Below are positions 34,685 to 47,100 of a stretch of 64,000 bases of DNA, one piece after another (within the stretch, counting starts at the first letter, position 1; each line of letters begins with the position of its first letter). The stretch is from Zygnema cylindricum. Taxonomy: Eukaryota > Streptophyta > Zygnematophyceae > Zygnematales > Zygnemataceae. The position numbers were made by a program, and so were the translations under genes. The notes beneath the pieces are model-generated. The model was not told where the DNA came from and made no database searches. It saw only the letters and a program-made list of their open reading frames with translations. The stretch lies in NCBI GenBank assembly GCA_037447655.1, contig JBBHKE010002841.1, forward strand, positions 160,536-224,535. The letters run 5' to 3'.

Positions 34685-35640
34685 GTGCCCATTTTTTATG
34701 GATCAGGGTTCATCTACCATGAAAACATGATAAGGAAGGCATTGTGTGAGAAACGACTTTGGGGAATCGTGAGTGGTCGTGTTCGTCGACCAAGGCCAAA
34801 GCTAGTTATGCCACTAGGGTTTGGTGGAGCTAGGTTCTCAGGTGGATCCGAACAAGAAGGAGAGGTGAAAGAGGATGATGGGGAAAGCATCATCGTACAA
34901 AATAGAGATGAAAAAGCCAAGGGAAAAGAAAAGGTCCCTGTCCAAGCAATCAACAGTGGGTGCACCTACTCATAAGACCGAAAAAGAGTAGTGCTAACTA
35001 CTGGGATTACAACAACATGGTTGCCGTCAATCTTATTCTTCAAAATCTAATTCAAGCTATTGCCGCTCCACGCCGAGATGCGATAAAAGCGACAGATCTA
35101 TGGGATACCCTTGTAAGATTGTACAGGAGTGGGACAATCCAACAGCAAAGATTGTCAGGTCAAAAGATACAGGCATATAAATGCAAAAAGGGAGGCATGC
35201 TCGATTTTTGTAATGAGCTTACCAGTTTATTCTACAGTTGGTGAGTGTTGGGAAGGGGGTCACTAAGAAGGAAAAGGTTCACACTCTCCTAATTAAGCTT
35301 CAAGAGGAGTATGAAAGGATTATAACTCGAGTAGAGGAAATGGCGGATCATCGATGGATCTAGAATACTGTTGTGGGGATGATATTGGTCCGGGTAAACA
35401 CCTTCGAGTTTCAGGGGGAAAAAGAGAGCGGTCAAGCATTGGGTGGAGGTTCAGATTGGAAGAGGAAAGACCTCAAGAAGCTTTATGGCGGCTTTGACGG
35501 AGGAAAAGAGACTCAATCGGATTCACCTCCATCCATAGTCGCAAATAAGGTTTGTTTTTTTGTCATAAACCAAGGCACTTCTTAAAGGAGTGCAGAAAAC
35601 TTACGGAATGGAGGATCAAGGATAGTCTGATCTGTCGATC
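34685..35640 (+). pseudogene. gag: Copia gag, duplicate of element D
   Basis: Starts MPIFYGSGFIYHENMIRKAL, then CEKRLWGIVSGRV, a copia Gag N-terminal region with an inserted Glu/Lys-rich stretch. After a stop (CTYS) the frame shifts to NMVAVNLILQNLIQAIAAP and DLWDTLVRLYRSGTIQQQ. The zinc-knuckle region is truncated (FFVINQGTS, then stop). It then joins integrase sequence directly near 35640, so protease and the integrase N-terminus are deleted. Confidence 0.8.
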
Positions 35641-35973
35641 AAGAGAAATCATTTGGAGGTAAAAGGTACATGCTCACAATCACATATGATTGGTGTAAAT
35701 TTTTTAAGGTTTACTTTCTCAAATCTAAGTCAGAGGTTGGATCATACTTCTAATAAGATAAAATTGTGTGAGAAACTTTATGGAGTCCCTATAAAAAGGA
35801 TCAAAAGTGATAATGGAGGGAATTACACATTCAATGAATTTGAAGAATTCTTAAAATGTGGAGTAATACAACATCAAAAGACTATCTCAAATAACCCAAA
35901 TGGGGTAGCTGAAAGATTAAACATAACTTTGGAGGATATTATCAAAAGTATGTTGACTGACAAGAAGATATGA
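35641..35973 (+). pseudogene. pol: Copia integrase core fragment, duplicate of element D
   Basis: Holds KRIKSDNGGNYTFNEFEEFL and NPNGVAERLNITLEDIIKS, containing the second Asp and the Glu of the integrase triad. It ends TDKKI plus stop at 35973. The first catalytic Asp is missing. Confidence 0.75.
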
Positions 35974-35977
35974 AAAC

Positions 35978-36190
35978 TATAACTCTGAGACCTCCATAAG
36001 TCCTCAGAGTGGACAGCTTCCAAGAAGCCTCTAGGATAATCTTGACCCCTTTGTGTTTAAGCAAAAATAACTGCCACCCTGGCAGACAAAAACTCTGACC
36101 AACTTCAGAAAACCGGATGCCTCCCACTTAAAGGTTTTTGGCAGTCAAGTTTTTAGTCTAACTACTTACCGATCAGATTGGAAGCTAGAA
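35978..36190 (-). repeat. LTR fragment
   Basis: Reverse complement of the LTR-like sequence at about 4735-4860; shares GACCTCCATAAGTCCTCAGA and CTGCCACCCTGGCAGACAAA. It marks the inner end of the left arm. Confidence 0.75.
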
Positions 36191-37360
36191 AAATAAAAAT
36201 AATAAAGAAATAAATTATCATTTAATATATGAAATTAAATAAGAATACAAATGCACTAAATATTCTAGAAGAGGAGACCAATCGCAGTTGGTTCACCTAT
36301 TTCCGTAATAAAGGTGAAAATCACAAAAAGTAAAACCCTGAAAATCCTTCTAAAACCATGAAGACCTTGAGATAACCCTCTTTACTTAAAACCCTGAAAA
36401 ACTATAAATCCACCAACAAAGTGAAATTGGGTGAAAAAAAATTCTAACAAACCTTAAACAACCCTTAAAAGCCATGGATAACCCAAAAAAAACCTTAAAA
36501 AGTTGTAGAAAGAAAATCCCTAAAAAATCCTTCACGCCCACATTATATTACTCAACACTTGTGTAGAGTCCAATAACAACAAAATATCGAACGTTTTATT
36601 TTTTTTATCCGGACCATATCCCAATGCCTCATTATACTATTTCCACAACAGTATTAATCAAGGAATTTCCGCGACATTATTAATCAAGGAATTTTTGCGA
36701 TAGCTTATTATGAATTATCAGAATGGTATATTTAACCACAAAATGTGCATAATAAAAGGCCAAATAGTGCAATTTTGACCATTGTATTTAAAGACTTTGA
36801 TGTTTGATCATCATCATTGCTTTAAGGCATATGTATAACGCATTATAATAAAATGCAGGGTCTAATCAAATGAAAACAAAAAACGTTTAATCCATGCCAT
36901 TACAAACATCCTTCAAGTTAAGCCTTGGTCCATTTGAAGTTATGTAAATCGGAGAATATATGCTTTTTAAGGTATTGGTCATAAACACTTCTAAATCAGT
37001 TTTAATGCAAAATACTATTGCAATTGGTGTACACACGATAAGAAAACAACACAAAGGAGAAAGCAAAACGTTTCACACACAACCAAAGGAATTGTCGGAC
37101 ACGGATACTTGACAAACCTGAAGCAGTATTAGCAATCAAGTTATGACTAACCTTTTGATTTAAAAGCCATACCTACAACTGGCTAATTTATCTTCCACAT
37201 AATCGGTCTACCAAAATTCTTATACTTATATTTATGCTTAAACTATCATCACCTCCATTTGTGTTCTCCAACGGATATTTTTCACAGCAACGATAATTTC
37301 AATTTCTTTCACGTTCAATATTTTACTTCCTCAATAGGGAACGGCGACAAAAGGCGACAG
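36191..37360. other. No supported gene; 3' flank of the LRR-EGF-Pro gene
   Basis: AT-rich sequence with no credible kinase or membrane-spanning exon on the minus strand. The block 36300-36530 contains repeated AAACCCTGAAAA/AACCTTAAAA words. If the gene ends at the stop at 37361, this holds its 3' untranslated region. Confidence 0.5.
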
Positions 37361-38127
37361 TTATTTTGAGGGTGGTGATGGAGTGGGGCGAAGAGGAGGG
37401 GGGGATTTTAAAGGAGGTGAGCGAGGAGGGGGGCGACGAGGGGGAGATTTTGAACGAGGTGAGGGTGGAGAGGGGCGACGAGGAGGGGATTTGGAAGGAG
37501 GTGAGCGAGGAGGGGGGCGACGAGGAGGGGATTTGGAAGGAGGTGAGCGAGGAGGGGGGCGACGAGGAGGGGGAGATTTTGAACGAGGTGAGGGTGGAGA
37601 GGGGCGACGAGGAGGGGATTTGGAAGGAGGTGAGGGAGGAGGGGAGCGACGAGGAGGGGGAGATTTTGAACGAGGTGAGGGTGGAGAGGGGCGACGAGGA
37701 GGGGATTTGGAAGGAGGTGAGCGAGGAGGGGGGTGACGAGGGGGAGATTTTGAACGAGGTGAGGGTGGAGAGGGGCGACGAGGAGGGGATTTGGAAGGAG
37801 GTGAGGGAGGAGGGGGGCGACGAGGAGGGGGAGATTTTGAACGAGGTGAGGGTGGAGAGGGGCGACGAGGAGGGGATTTGGAAAGAGGTGAGAGAGGAGG
37901 GGGGCGACGAGGAGTGGGGGATTTAGAATGAGGTGAGGGAGGAGGGGGGCGGCGAGGAGGGGGGGATTTTGAAGGACGTGAGGGTGGAGGGGGGCGACGA
38001 AGAGGTGGTGGACGAGGAGGTGGATATTTTGCTGGAGGAGAGGGAATATATGAGGGACGAGGAGGTGGGGATGGTAATGAACGAGAGGGAGGAGGGAAGG
38101 AACGAGGAGGCGGTGGAGGCTTCACCA
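37361..38127 (-). CDS. Proline-rich, extensin-like terminal exon
   Basis: Acceptor CTTTTGTAG, then VKPPPPPRSFPPPSRS and about 230 residues dominated by alternating 14- and 15-residue units (SKSPPRRPSPPSPR and SKSPPPRRPPPPSPP), an 87-bp higher-order repeat. It ends PTPSPPSK then TAA at 37361-37363. Arg/Lys-rich SPPxR repeats resemble hydroxyproline-rich wall glycoproteins. There is no GT donor in the pyrimidine-pure final stretch, so termination here is likely. The plus-strand Glu/Gly-rich frames are shadows. Repeat number may be mis-assembled. Confidence 0.65.
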
Positions 38128-41100
38128 CTACAAAAGCGTTGAGAGTTTTATTGTCAGTCAGATTGTATTTTGCCAGAAACAAAAATCCTTTCTCAAATAA
38201 TTGACATTGTTGAATGTCCCACGAGTGTTACGGAGACAGTCATAAATTTTTGTTTTATACTTTATTCATTTTATTACGTATAATTATACGTGAAGATAAG
38301 ACTACTGAGGTTGAGAAAAGGAAGGACAAAATTAAGTGGGTGGGGGACAAAAAGTTGAAATGACGGGAAATTAGGATCAGCAGATGGCAAAAGGATGTGA
38401 CCTAAACGATCTTAGTTTGAATTCAAGAAAATATAACATACTTGTGACGACAGTTAAAATTTACAGCTTTAGTTGTTTAATCGTTTACCTTTATGAACAT
38501 ATACATATCCATTTACTAATATGATATTGACAACAAAAAAATTGTGAGCAAAATGGAACTGTCGATTGTCTACACATGCAAAAAATAATTTAGCAACATT
38601 TAATAATATAATCATATAGGAAGATTGCATAATACTGTTCTGTATTTAAAGTTTACTTTCATCAACCACAATGAAAAAGACAAAAAATTGAAATGGAAAA
38701 AAATAAAATAAACGACAATTTTACTCATGATTGGGTTTCTTGAGGATTTTATATATAATATCAATAAGATTTTTTATTTATTTTTAAACTGATGAATATA
38801 CACAGTTTTGGATCACAAAAATAGTTATGGCAAATTCAATCTTACAGTCGTATATGACAATCTGTCTTACGTGCTTTTTTATGATTTAAGCTCCCATAAC
38901 CGTCATGATATTTACGAGCGACAACTTGCCCAAAGCAAGTTCTAAGAAAAATATCTTGTAATTTGTGGATTTACAAGTCTCTTCTAATATTTAAAGATGA
39001 TTTTTTTGACAAAATTTGATTGGTTGTCACACAACAAAATTTCGAAAAAAAGATTCCTGGTGATCACAAAACTGGAAATTCTGTATGCAAAAGACAAAAG
39101 AGAATTAAAAAGATGAAAAAAAAACCTGCATAAACAAAATGTATATATGTACTCTAAAAAAAATAACACAATTGGATAAAGATAGATACGGTGAACAATT
39201 AGTCTATATGGGTTCAATACGGTACAGGTTTAGTGCAACAGTCAGAATATTTAGTATTAATTTAGGAAAGTACATTGGCTTTCAACAAAAATCCTAAATG
39301 ACCGACATTCAATTATAAAAAGTGGAATTATTTCCCATGTTTTTTATTTTTTCCCGAATATTGCCCTAATGAAGTGGCTATATTAACTTTGAAGTATAAA
39401 CCTTTATTACCACTATAGCCATTTTAATGTTATACTGACAAAAACTTGCAAAAACCGGGAGATATATTTCAACCACCAACAACATCAAGAATATCAATTT
39501 GCCAAAATTATTTGGCTCAAATCAAGGTTGTTTTGTGTTTTTTTCCCTTACACTAAACTACTTAAAATTCCATTTTTGGAACCAATCTCCACACATGTCA
39601 AATTATGTTCAACAGCAAAATGTGGTCCGTGAAATTAGACTAAGCAAGTTCACTTTGTTTATAAATATTCTTGTCCTCAACAACAAAGACGTGCGACTTT
39701 AAATGTTCCAAATTTTTGGCCAATCAAGCGCCGGCCTTACGCAATGCTGTAACATTTATCTCTTTCATTTTATTTTGGACTGGGTGATTTTTCTGCCAAC
39801 AAGAATTGTACTGCACGTTGATGTGTTTTATCAAGAGAATAAACCGTTGTACTTTTCTGAAAGTGGAGACTGAAACATATTTGAAGCTTTAAATTATTTT
39901 TGTTTGTAAAATTAAAGGAGCTAAAAATGCTTGAATACAATGGGCATACCAAAGCATATATTAGCCGATTGTGGTGACTGATTTGTACATGAAAGGTATG
40001 TCGTCGAGTTTTTTAAATTTTGTAATTGATGTAAATAAAGATACCTCAACAAATAGATGAAACTCGTGGCTTATGATTTTCTTTTCACTAAAAAAACCTC
40101 ATAGACTAGAAATTACGTTCATATACAAAGAATTTGTTGTATCTTATTGTTCAACAAGGATAGTACAAAGATTACAAGTCAGCATCTTGTCAAAAGAGGA
40201 CATACATTTGCAAATGAACTTGCTCTCCTCATTGCTGTATCCGTTATTGCATTCACATGATGGCCCGTTCGTGCCGTTGGAGCAAATACCACCTCCCGCA
40301 CAAGGGCCTCCTGGCTGGGTAGCATTGCAAAATGCTGTACACTCGTTTGTAGTTCTTTGACTTTTGGATGGGCACCCGATTGGGAGTTTTGAGCCAAACA
40401 GGCAATTTTTTTCTAAGATTTCACAATCTTGGCCCCAGTCAATTGTGGCGGCCACTTCGGTGAAGTAGTTATTATCCGCTGTACTGCAAATATGGTCCGA
40501 CATTGTAAAAGAAAATATCAGGCAAGCCATTAACATCCATGATAACACGTTTGAAAATTCGACATGTTTGCGAAGGCATCAACCTCGACTTACGTACAAC
40601 AGGGCGTACAAAAAATGCAGACAGTAGACCTTTTATATCAAATAATTCAGTATCTAATAGCATTATAATTTACTATTAAACCAAACATTCACAACAATGT
40701 TTTATTACTTTTGGTACATGGTTTTTTTATGCTATTAGTAGTATTATTATCACCATTCCTGCTATTGTTATCATTCGGACATATCTATATACATATATAT
40801 ATATTTATATTTTTAACTTACTATTATTTTTCAAATTTTCATATTATTTTTTATGATCCTAATTAAAACATTACAAATTAGTTGCACGTTAACATTTTGA
40901 AAATTAAGATGCATTTTTGAATTGAAAAAATGACTTATGAAAAATTAATCATAATAACGATAGCAATAATTATCACAAATGCGTCAAAAACAGTTAAAAA
41001 ACTTGTCAAGAAAAAGAAACAAAACAACAAAAAAAAATAAAACAAAAAACACTTTACACCACAGCTATGGTCAAACTCCTCCCCTCCTTTTTCTTTTGTC

Positions 41101-44100
41101 CATTGTGTAAGACAACACACCCTCTACCTTCCACCGTACTAGGTCCCCCCCCTCCTCCCTTCTTCCACCTCCAAGTTACTGAAATGTCCATAGTCATACA
41201 TTTTAAAGAAAACAAAAATCCCATAAAAAAAATACTGCTATTAAAAGCACTTTATTGATGCATAACATAATCATTGTGGAATATATCTTACATCCAGAAG
41301 AATTCCAATTGATTGATAGACAATGGAATGCTTCCACTCAACTGGTTATTACTTAGATCTCTAAGACACAAAAAACCAATCATAAAAACAATAAAGAAAA
41401 TTAACCAATCATAAAAGCAATTGAAAAAAACAGAGGAAAATAAATTGCGCATTTTAGTTTGGCCAATTAAACAAGACTAGTCTAGATGCTCTTAGTAAAG
41501 GCCTTAAGACAGGAATTGAAAATTTTAATGAAATTTAACCTAATTTTTGCAATGGATGTATTATTGGAAAGATGTCTCAGATTTTCTTTCCCTCAAGCTC
41601 ATCCAATTCCCAAGCTCTTGTTTATCCTATCCATAGTGATGCGTGTGGTCCTATGCGTGTCCGGAGTACAATTGGTGCACTATATTTTATTACCTTTATT
41701 GATGATCAATCACGATTTAGATTTAATACATAAAACATAAATCGAAAAATCTCACCCATGTTTTAAATTTTAAAGCTTTTGTCGAAAATAAATTTCTTCT
41801 CGCTTTAAAATATGAAGGATAACGGCGGATAACATAAAGAATTACGTCTAATTTTTTTTCATGCTTTTGGAGAAATTGACTTTTGAGGCGTGGTATTAGC
41901 TTAACATCAACGTTTTTTTATTTTTGCATTTTTGGAAGTGAGGAGTACAACAAAAATCTCGCTGATAAGGACGAGAAACAGGGCGCACACATCATTCATG
42001 GCGTTTTTGTGCCTATTTTCCATTTTTAGATGCGTAACAAATTTTATGTGCCACATCACATGGCGTCATTACCACGCTTAATGTAACTTTTGTTGAAATC
42101 CCACACAAATAGTTAGGCCAAAGATTAGTTTTTTCATGTATATCTTTTCTCAATATTCCCATTGTGCTTCTTCCACTCACCTTCAAGCTTCCAAACGCAT
42201 ATCGACACTAAGCAGCTTCATCTCACCTTTTCTCTTCCTCCTCAAACAAGCAACTCTTCTCCTACACTGTCCATCACAAACTCAACTTTCAGTTTTTTTC
42301 GAGACGCAGAGATGAGCATTGGTTTATATCGAGTGTGAGTTTTTTTCTTGGTGGAGGGCATGTCTCATGGTTTTCCAAAAATCAAGCGACGGTAGCTCTC
42401 TCCTCCATCGAAATAGAGTATATGGCCGGCACCTCCCACCAAAAGAAAAGCCATTGGGTGCCGTCGACTTCTCACCAATCTCACTTTTCCTTTATCTTTT
42501 CTTACTTATATTTTGCTCTTTCTCAAGGTGCTTTAGCTCTCATGGAAAATCTAGTTCAACATACCCACCGGATATTCAATTCTATTCCTCTCTTAAAAAA
42601 ACTATACACCACATCAATTGTTTCTCTCGTTGTGCCACGGATTCCCAGCATGCGAGTTTTTTCACCAATCCTATCGCTTGACCATTTTTTTAAAATAAAC
42701 ATCTAACGTCGGTCTTTGTGACTAGCCATGCTTCAATTAGGGGGGCTTTTAGAAATTGTTGAAGAAGCTTATGTTTGAATAAATTGTAATTCTGTATGTT
42801 CCATTCTCACACAGATTTAGCAGACTAGTCAAGCACTCTAGGATATTTATCAATGCCCACTTTCACAGATCACCCTTGCCTCCCAGGCAGTCAATAATTC
42901 TGACCAGATACACCTTTGTATAGTTTTGACTCCCCAGAGTCAGTGGCAAAAAGAATCATTGGAATTGTCTCCCTTGACATTAAGTTATGTGTTGCCAAAG
43001 TTTGGCTTTTTATACAGATGCTCTTTGAGAGAGAGGCGGTTACCCTATGAAAATTTTGTCTTATAGCCCTCTGTGAACCCCTATCTACAACAGTACGACA
43101 CCAATTAAATGACTGTATCATACAAGAAGGTACAAGTGCGGTGTACATTTTATACGGCCTGTGTACGACATGCTTTTTGGTGGACATTTGTTCGCCTTTA
43201 ATACACCATTTTTCCCTCGCAATGTCCGCTGTCCAATAACACCCCGCCACGTGTCTCCGGCGCCCTTTAGGCCACAAACGGCAAATATGCAATTCCGCAT
43301 CCTCCACTTGTTTGCAAGTTGTTCGATTCTTAGCCGGCTTTCATCGCGTCTATTGAAATGAAACATCATATATGTTTCATTTCGTGCGTATTGTATATTG
43401 TACATTTTACCTTAACTGGTTTTATGCTAGTTAGTCGGTTTTTCCGTTAAATGAATTAGATCCGCAATCATTGTGCCTGACACTAATTCACACTTATGTA
43501 TATGCAACGATTCTCTTACAACAAGCCGATTAAGGCTTAAGGCTACGCCTCGCCTTGCCCGTCAAAGGAATGAGTCCTACCGGACTCACATTTTTGGTAA
43601 AAGTGACTTATTTCATTATTGCCTTCTTACCTACCACACAGCCATGGATCAACCTCTCAATCTTTGGTCTCCAGTGACTTTGACAAGTGTGGGGACATGA
43701 GAGAGAGAAGGCAGAGTCAGACTGCCTTAGCTACTTTTTTGACCTTTTTATTTAGCTAACTCGACCTAGGAAATACCAAACAGGAATCACTAATTTTTAC
43801 ACTCAGAGTCAGACTGCCTTAGCTTCTTTTTGACCTTTTTATTTAGCTAACTCAACCTAGGAAATACCAAACAGGAATCACTAATTTTTACACTCCCTTT
43901 ATTTCCTAGTCCACTTTTAATTTGTGACCATACTTTTTCCTACAAAATTCTAATTTGGGAGAAGGTACATGTTTGGTCATCATATCTACTACCATCTCAC
44001 TATCTGGTCTGTATTCTAAGCTAATTATTTTATTTTATACCTTTTGTCTAACAAAACTTAGTCTATTATTTATGTGTTGTGCTTTGAAGTGGTGTTTGGG

Positions 44101-47100
44101 ATTGTCAACACTAGCAATGGCTGCCTGATTATCACAAAATATTTTTTATACATAACTTTTGAGATGACCTAATTCACTAAGCAATGACTTAACTCACATC
44201 ATTTCTTTTATAGCAGAGCAAGAAGCCATATACTCAGCCTCTATAGTGGACTGTGCAATAACGTTTTGCTCTTTGCTGCTCCAACAACAAGCCTTATCCC
44301 CAACATATAAGACATACCCAGAAGAACACCTCCTCATAGGAGCATCAACATAGCTAGCATCACTCTAAGTGGTGATGTTAGTATTATCCCCTCCGCGATG
44401 TAACCATAGGTCCCTAGTTCCCACTAGATATCTAAGGACTCTTTTAGCTGCCTCCCAATCCTTTTTCATGGGAGCATTTAAGCTTTTACCCAACACTCCC
44501 ACTGCTGCAGCTAAGTCAAGCCTTGTGCAATTCATAAAGTAAATTAGATTGCCTAGCACCTATCTATAAGGGATGGTCTCTATGAACTTTTGCTCTTCAG
44601 ATCCTATCTCATCATCTAGAGTAATAAATCCCTCTTCCAAACTCCCCTCACTTCTTTTCTTCAAGTCTATGGGAGTTTCATACTGTTAGCTTTGTCCATT
44701 TGGAACTTTTCAAATATGTTCCCAATAGCCTTTTTTTTAGTCAATCTGATTATCCTTTTTTTTTTTTCTTTATCAACCTGCCTCATATCTTTCTTTTAAA
44801 GTCTTCTCTTTAGATTCTCTTTTAGTTTGTTACTTTCATCTTTTATTTGCTTGAACCAGCAAATTATCCAAATAAAAAACAATAAAAATGATGCCTTTAT
44901 CATCATCCAACAGATGAATACAATGATTTGAGCTCATCAAGTATAACCTTGTTTTGTAAGGAACTCTTCGAGTTTCTTATTCCATTGATGAGAGGCTTGT
45001 TTCAGCCCATTCTAGGATTTTATCATTCAACATATCTTCCTCTCCTCTCCTTGTTCCACAAATCCCTCATGGTGCCGCATGTAGATCTATTCCTCCAACT
45101 CTCTATATAAAAATGTTCTCTTGAAGTCTATTTGGTGCACCTCCATGTTTTATGTTGCTGCCAAACTTAAGAGAATACAGACATTGGGAAATCTGCCGAT
45201 TGGAGAAAATTTATTGTCATAGTCAATTCCCTCTTTGTGTATAAACTCTTTAGCCACTAACTTGGCTTTAGAGTGCTCAATAGTGTTATCTCGGTTCAGC
45301 TTCAATTTTTACACCCATTTACACCCCATAGGCTTCCTGTCAGGTGGACAGTTTACCAGCTCCCACGTGTTTGGTGTCATTATTGAGGCCATCTCGTCAT
45401 TGATGGCTGTTTTCCATCGATTATTTTCACAACTGTTCATGGCCTCACCATAGGATCGAGGTTCACTTCGGTGAGGCAGTTTAGTTATCTTATTGTTCAA
45501 CAGTTTTTCTTGCTTTCTTTTGTTGCTTCTCTTTCCTCTTTCAATTTCTTGCAGTATTTTGTTGCTTCTCCTTCCTCTTTCAAAATCTCCAACTGGGATA
45601 GATTAGTTCTGTGGAATTTGCCTGATGATTTCAACTTCTCCCCTATCCTCTAACTCATCATCCAATTTAATGTCGTCGTCTTGGATAAGATCCGAGAGAT
45701 CTTTCGTTTGTGAAGAAATTTGGTTTTCAGTCAGAGTTTTTTTTTATAACAAATTTAGTATGTTGACTTTCATTTGTGACATTGAACTCAGACTCATTAC
45801 CTTTTTTTGACTCAATTTTGCCGTCACATCCTCTTTCTAACTCAATGTGACCCTCACAGTTTTGGTATATTTAAAAGGGTCAACTAACTTTCCCTCATCC
45901 ATGACTATTAGGTGTTTAACCATAACAATATCTTTCTTATCAATATTATAGAGTCTCTATATTTTGACTTTTTCTCCATATCCTAAAAGATATCTTGGCT
46001 TTCCCTCTGCATCTAGATTCTAGTCTGATTTGTTTGCGTTCAGTGTATAAACATGACTTTGGAATACTTTCTAGTTTGACAAATGTTGTTTTATGCGTGA
46101 CCACTTTTCATAAGGTGTCAGAGGTGTCATATCTTTCACAGCAGAGGAAAGAGTAAATGTTTTTCAGATAGTTAGCAAAGTTCATAGCCTCTAACCGAAA
46201 TTGTCTTCATATCTTCTTGTCAGTCAACATAATTTTGATAATATCCTCCAAAGTTTTGTTTAATCTTTCAGCTACCCCATTTGGGTTATTTGAGATAGTC
46301 TTTTGATGTTGTATTACTTCACTCTTTAAAAATTCTTCAAATTCATTGAATGTGTACTCCCCTCCATTATCACTTTTGATCCTTTTTATAAGGACTCCAT
46401 AAAGTTTCTCACACTATATTTTATCTTATTAGAAGTATGATCCAACCTTTGACTTGGATTTGAGAAAGTAAACCTTAAAGAATTTACACCAATCATCTGT
46501 GATTGTGAGCATGTACCTTTTACCTCCAAATGAACGAACTCTTGGTGGACCTAGATATCTGTATGAAGCAGATCTAATACTCTCTCCGCTGAATGTAGCA
46601 ACCTTTGGAAATGCAAGTTTATGAAGATTCCCTTGTGCACAACCACTACAATTATTCATTTCCCGAGAATCCTCAAAATTCAGACTCTCAACTATCTTTT
46701 TAGATTTCATTTCTCTCAATTTGTCTACATACACATGTCCCAATCTCTTATGCCACATTATCATGTCTCTTACACCAGAGTAGTAAACACATTTTTTTCA
46801 TTACTCGGGTTAAAATGAAACTTTCCTTGACTGCCTTTATCAGCTATAAAATATACTTCACTCTCATGACTGGCTCTAAAAACTCTTTTTTTAGTGTTAG
46901 TGTCAAACCCTTTATCTTCTAGCACAAATGTAGAAATGAAATTTATGTTGAGTTTAGAAATGAATAAAACTTCTAAAAATGTGAAGATAGACGTATCCCC
47001 GTTGATTGGAAATATTCACTAAGACCTTCAGATCTACTACCCATACTGATGTTGTGGTAACTACTCTTCCATCCCCATGTTGTATCTCAACTAGAGGGAA

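Larger units (their letters stand above)
31940..35973 (+). repeat. Left arm of a large inverted duplication
   Basis: Reads as the reverse complement of parts of 46225-54070. 31940-32190 matches 53390-53430 plus 53884-54066; 32190-34157 matches 50830-48855; 34158-35640 matches the 5' LTR and gag of copia D; 35640-35973 matches its integrase (46525-46225). Relative to the right arm it lacks the second LRR unit and the part of copia D between gag and integrase. Confidence 0.85.

Noticed and set aside
34158-35973. A second independent copia insertion
   Set aside because: Its host flank (GCCATTAA before TGTAGG) is the same as that of copia D, so it is part of the inverted duplication.
36191-37360. 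A kinase or transmembrane exon downstream of the Pro-rich exon
   Set aside because: Expected if the gene were a receptor kinase, but no hydrophobic segment or kinase motif was found on the minus strand, and the Pro-rich exon ends in a stop with no donor nearby.
37366-38142. Plus-strand Glu/Gly-rich open frames of 69-186 codons
   Set aside because: They mirror the proline-rich repeat on the minus strand, which has phase-compatible splicing with an EGF exon; the plus frames have no such support.
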